The position numbers and the translations under genes are program-made. A model generated the notes under the pieces. The model saw only the letters and a program-made list of their open reading frames with translations, searched no databases and had not been told where the DNA came from. 5,686 nucleotides of DNA from Clostridia bacterium (GTDB taxonomy: Bacteria; Bacillota_A; Clostridia; UBA1381): assembly GCA_017553025.1 (NCBI GenBank), contig JAFZNF010000144.1, positions 1-5,686 of the forward strand. The letters are read 5' to 3'. Shown here one piece after another: positions 5,429 through 5,686 of this stretch. Within the stretch, counting starts at the first letter, position 1, and the number at the start of each line of letters is the position of its first letter.

Positions 5429-5686
5429 ATGCGTGTAGGAAGACAGACATTAGTCTTCGAAAAGAGACCGTCGATTTTTGAAACAGCATCAACTGTCGGT
5501 AAAAAAGAGGGAGAAGGTCCGCTCAGGGAAAAATTTGATACGGTGCTTGCCGATGACTATTACGGTGAGGACAGCTGGGAAAAAGCTGAGAGTAAACTCC
5601 AAAAAAAGACGGCGGAAAAACTTATGGAAAAAGCAGGAGTCAGCGAACAGGAGATTGATTTTATTTTAGCCGGTGACCTTTTAAAC
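5429..5686 (+). CDS. spoVAD: Stage V sporulation protein AD, 5' part (runs off the right edge)
   Basis: The first 86 codons of a protein of about 335 residues, open to the window edge. SpoVAD has a thiolase-like fold and binds dipicolinic acid. It works with other SpoVA proteins at the inner forespore membrane to load Ca-dipicolinate during sporulation and release it on germination. Recognisable family segments are VGKKEGEGPL (23-32), KFDTVLADDYYGEDSWEKAE (35-54), and IDFILAGDLLN (76-86), the conserved thiolase-like strand and loop. There is no signal peptide, in agreement with the family. An in-frame ATG six bases upstream (5423) is possible but too close to the ribosome binding site. spoVAD usually follows spoVAC; here the upstream neighbour is the HPr-like gene and its terminator, so spoVAC is not directly upstream. 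Confidence 0.94.
   Translation, partial: MRVGRQTLVFEKRPSIFETASTVGKKEGEGPLREKFDTVLADDYYGEDSWEKAESKLQKKTAEKLMEKAGVSEQEIDFILAGDLLN

Noticed and set aside
5478..5669. Plus-strand open frame of 63 codons near the right edge
   Set aside because: It is a Lys/Arg-rich out-of-frame shadow of spoVAD.
1..5686. CRISPR arrays, insertion sequences, tRNA or rRNA genes, riboswitches
   Set aside because: No repeated spacer units, transposase motifs, terminal repeats or tRNA-like folds were seen, and leaders between promoters and genes are too short for a riboswitch.

Overview
The window looks like a chromosomal segment from a low-GC, endospore-forming Clostridia-type Firmicute (Bacillota). The evidence is AT-rich intergenic DNA, near-consensus sigma-A promoters, strong AGGAG-type ribosome binding sites, the start of spoVAD (a spore-only gene), an MtaB-type tRNA methylthiotransferase, and an OGG1-type glycosylase of the kind known from Clostridium. 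There is no sign of a mobile element, CRISPR array, rRNA or tRNA. Genes are tightly packed, and the only non-coding stretches are short divergent-promoter or terminator regions, none longer than about 145 bases.

Layout. (1) Positions 1-1389, minus strand: an 8-oxoguanine DNA glycosylase (ogg) followed, with a one-base stop/start overlap, by a cysteine-rich putative zinc protein that runs off the left edge. Their only visible promoter lies so close to the ogg ATG that the transcript should be almost leaderless. (2) Positions 1390-1505: a divergent control region with a perfect consensus promoter facing right and an 8-bp inverted repeat. (3) Positions 1506-2915, plus strand: a complete M18 family zinc aminopeptidase. 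(4) Positions 2914-2942: a bidirectional terminator that shares bases with the 3' ends of two convergent genes. (5) Positions 2926-4964, minus strand: a two-gene operon, mtaB then an HPr-kinase-like P-loop protein, two bases apart. (6) Positions 4965-5106: a second divergent control region with back-to-back sigma-A promoters whose -35 boxes are 7 bp apart. (7) Positions 5107-5337, plus strand: a 76-residue HPr-fold protein that has lost the His15 loop but keeps the Ser46 region, closed by a strong terminator. (8) From 5429 to the right edge, plus strand: the first 86 codons of spoVAD.

How the parts may work together. Most genes are housekeeping: oxidative DNA repair, peptide turnover, tRNA A37 thiomethylation and spore dipicolinic acid uptake. 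The most suggestive signal is the pairing of an HprK-like kinase-fold protein with a Crh-like HPr variant, driven from facing promoters. An HPr that cannot do sugar phosphotransfer but keeps the kinase-target serine, encoded beside an orphan HPr-kinase-like ATPase, could be a dedicated regulatory phosphorylation pair. That pairing is inference from motifs and position, not demonstrated by the sequence.
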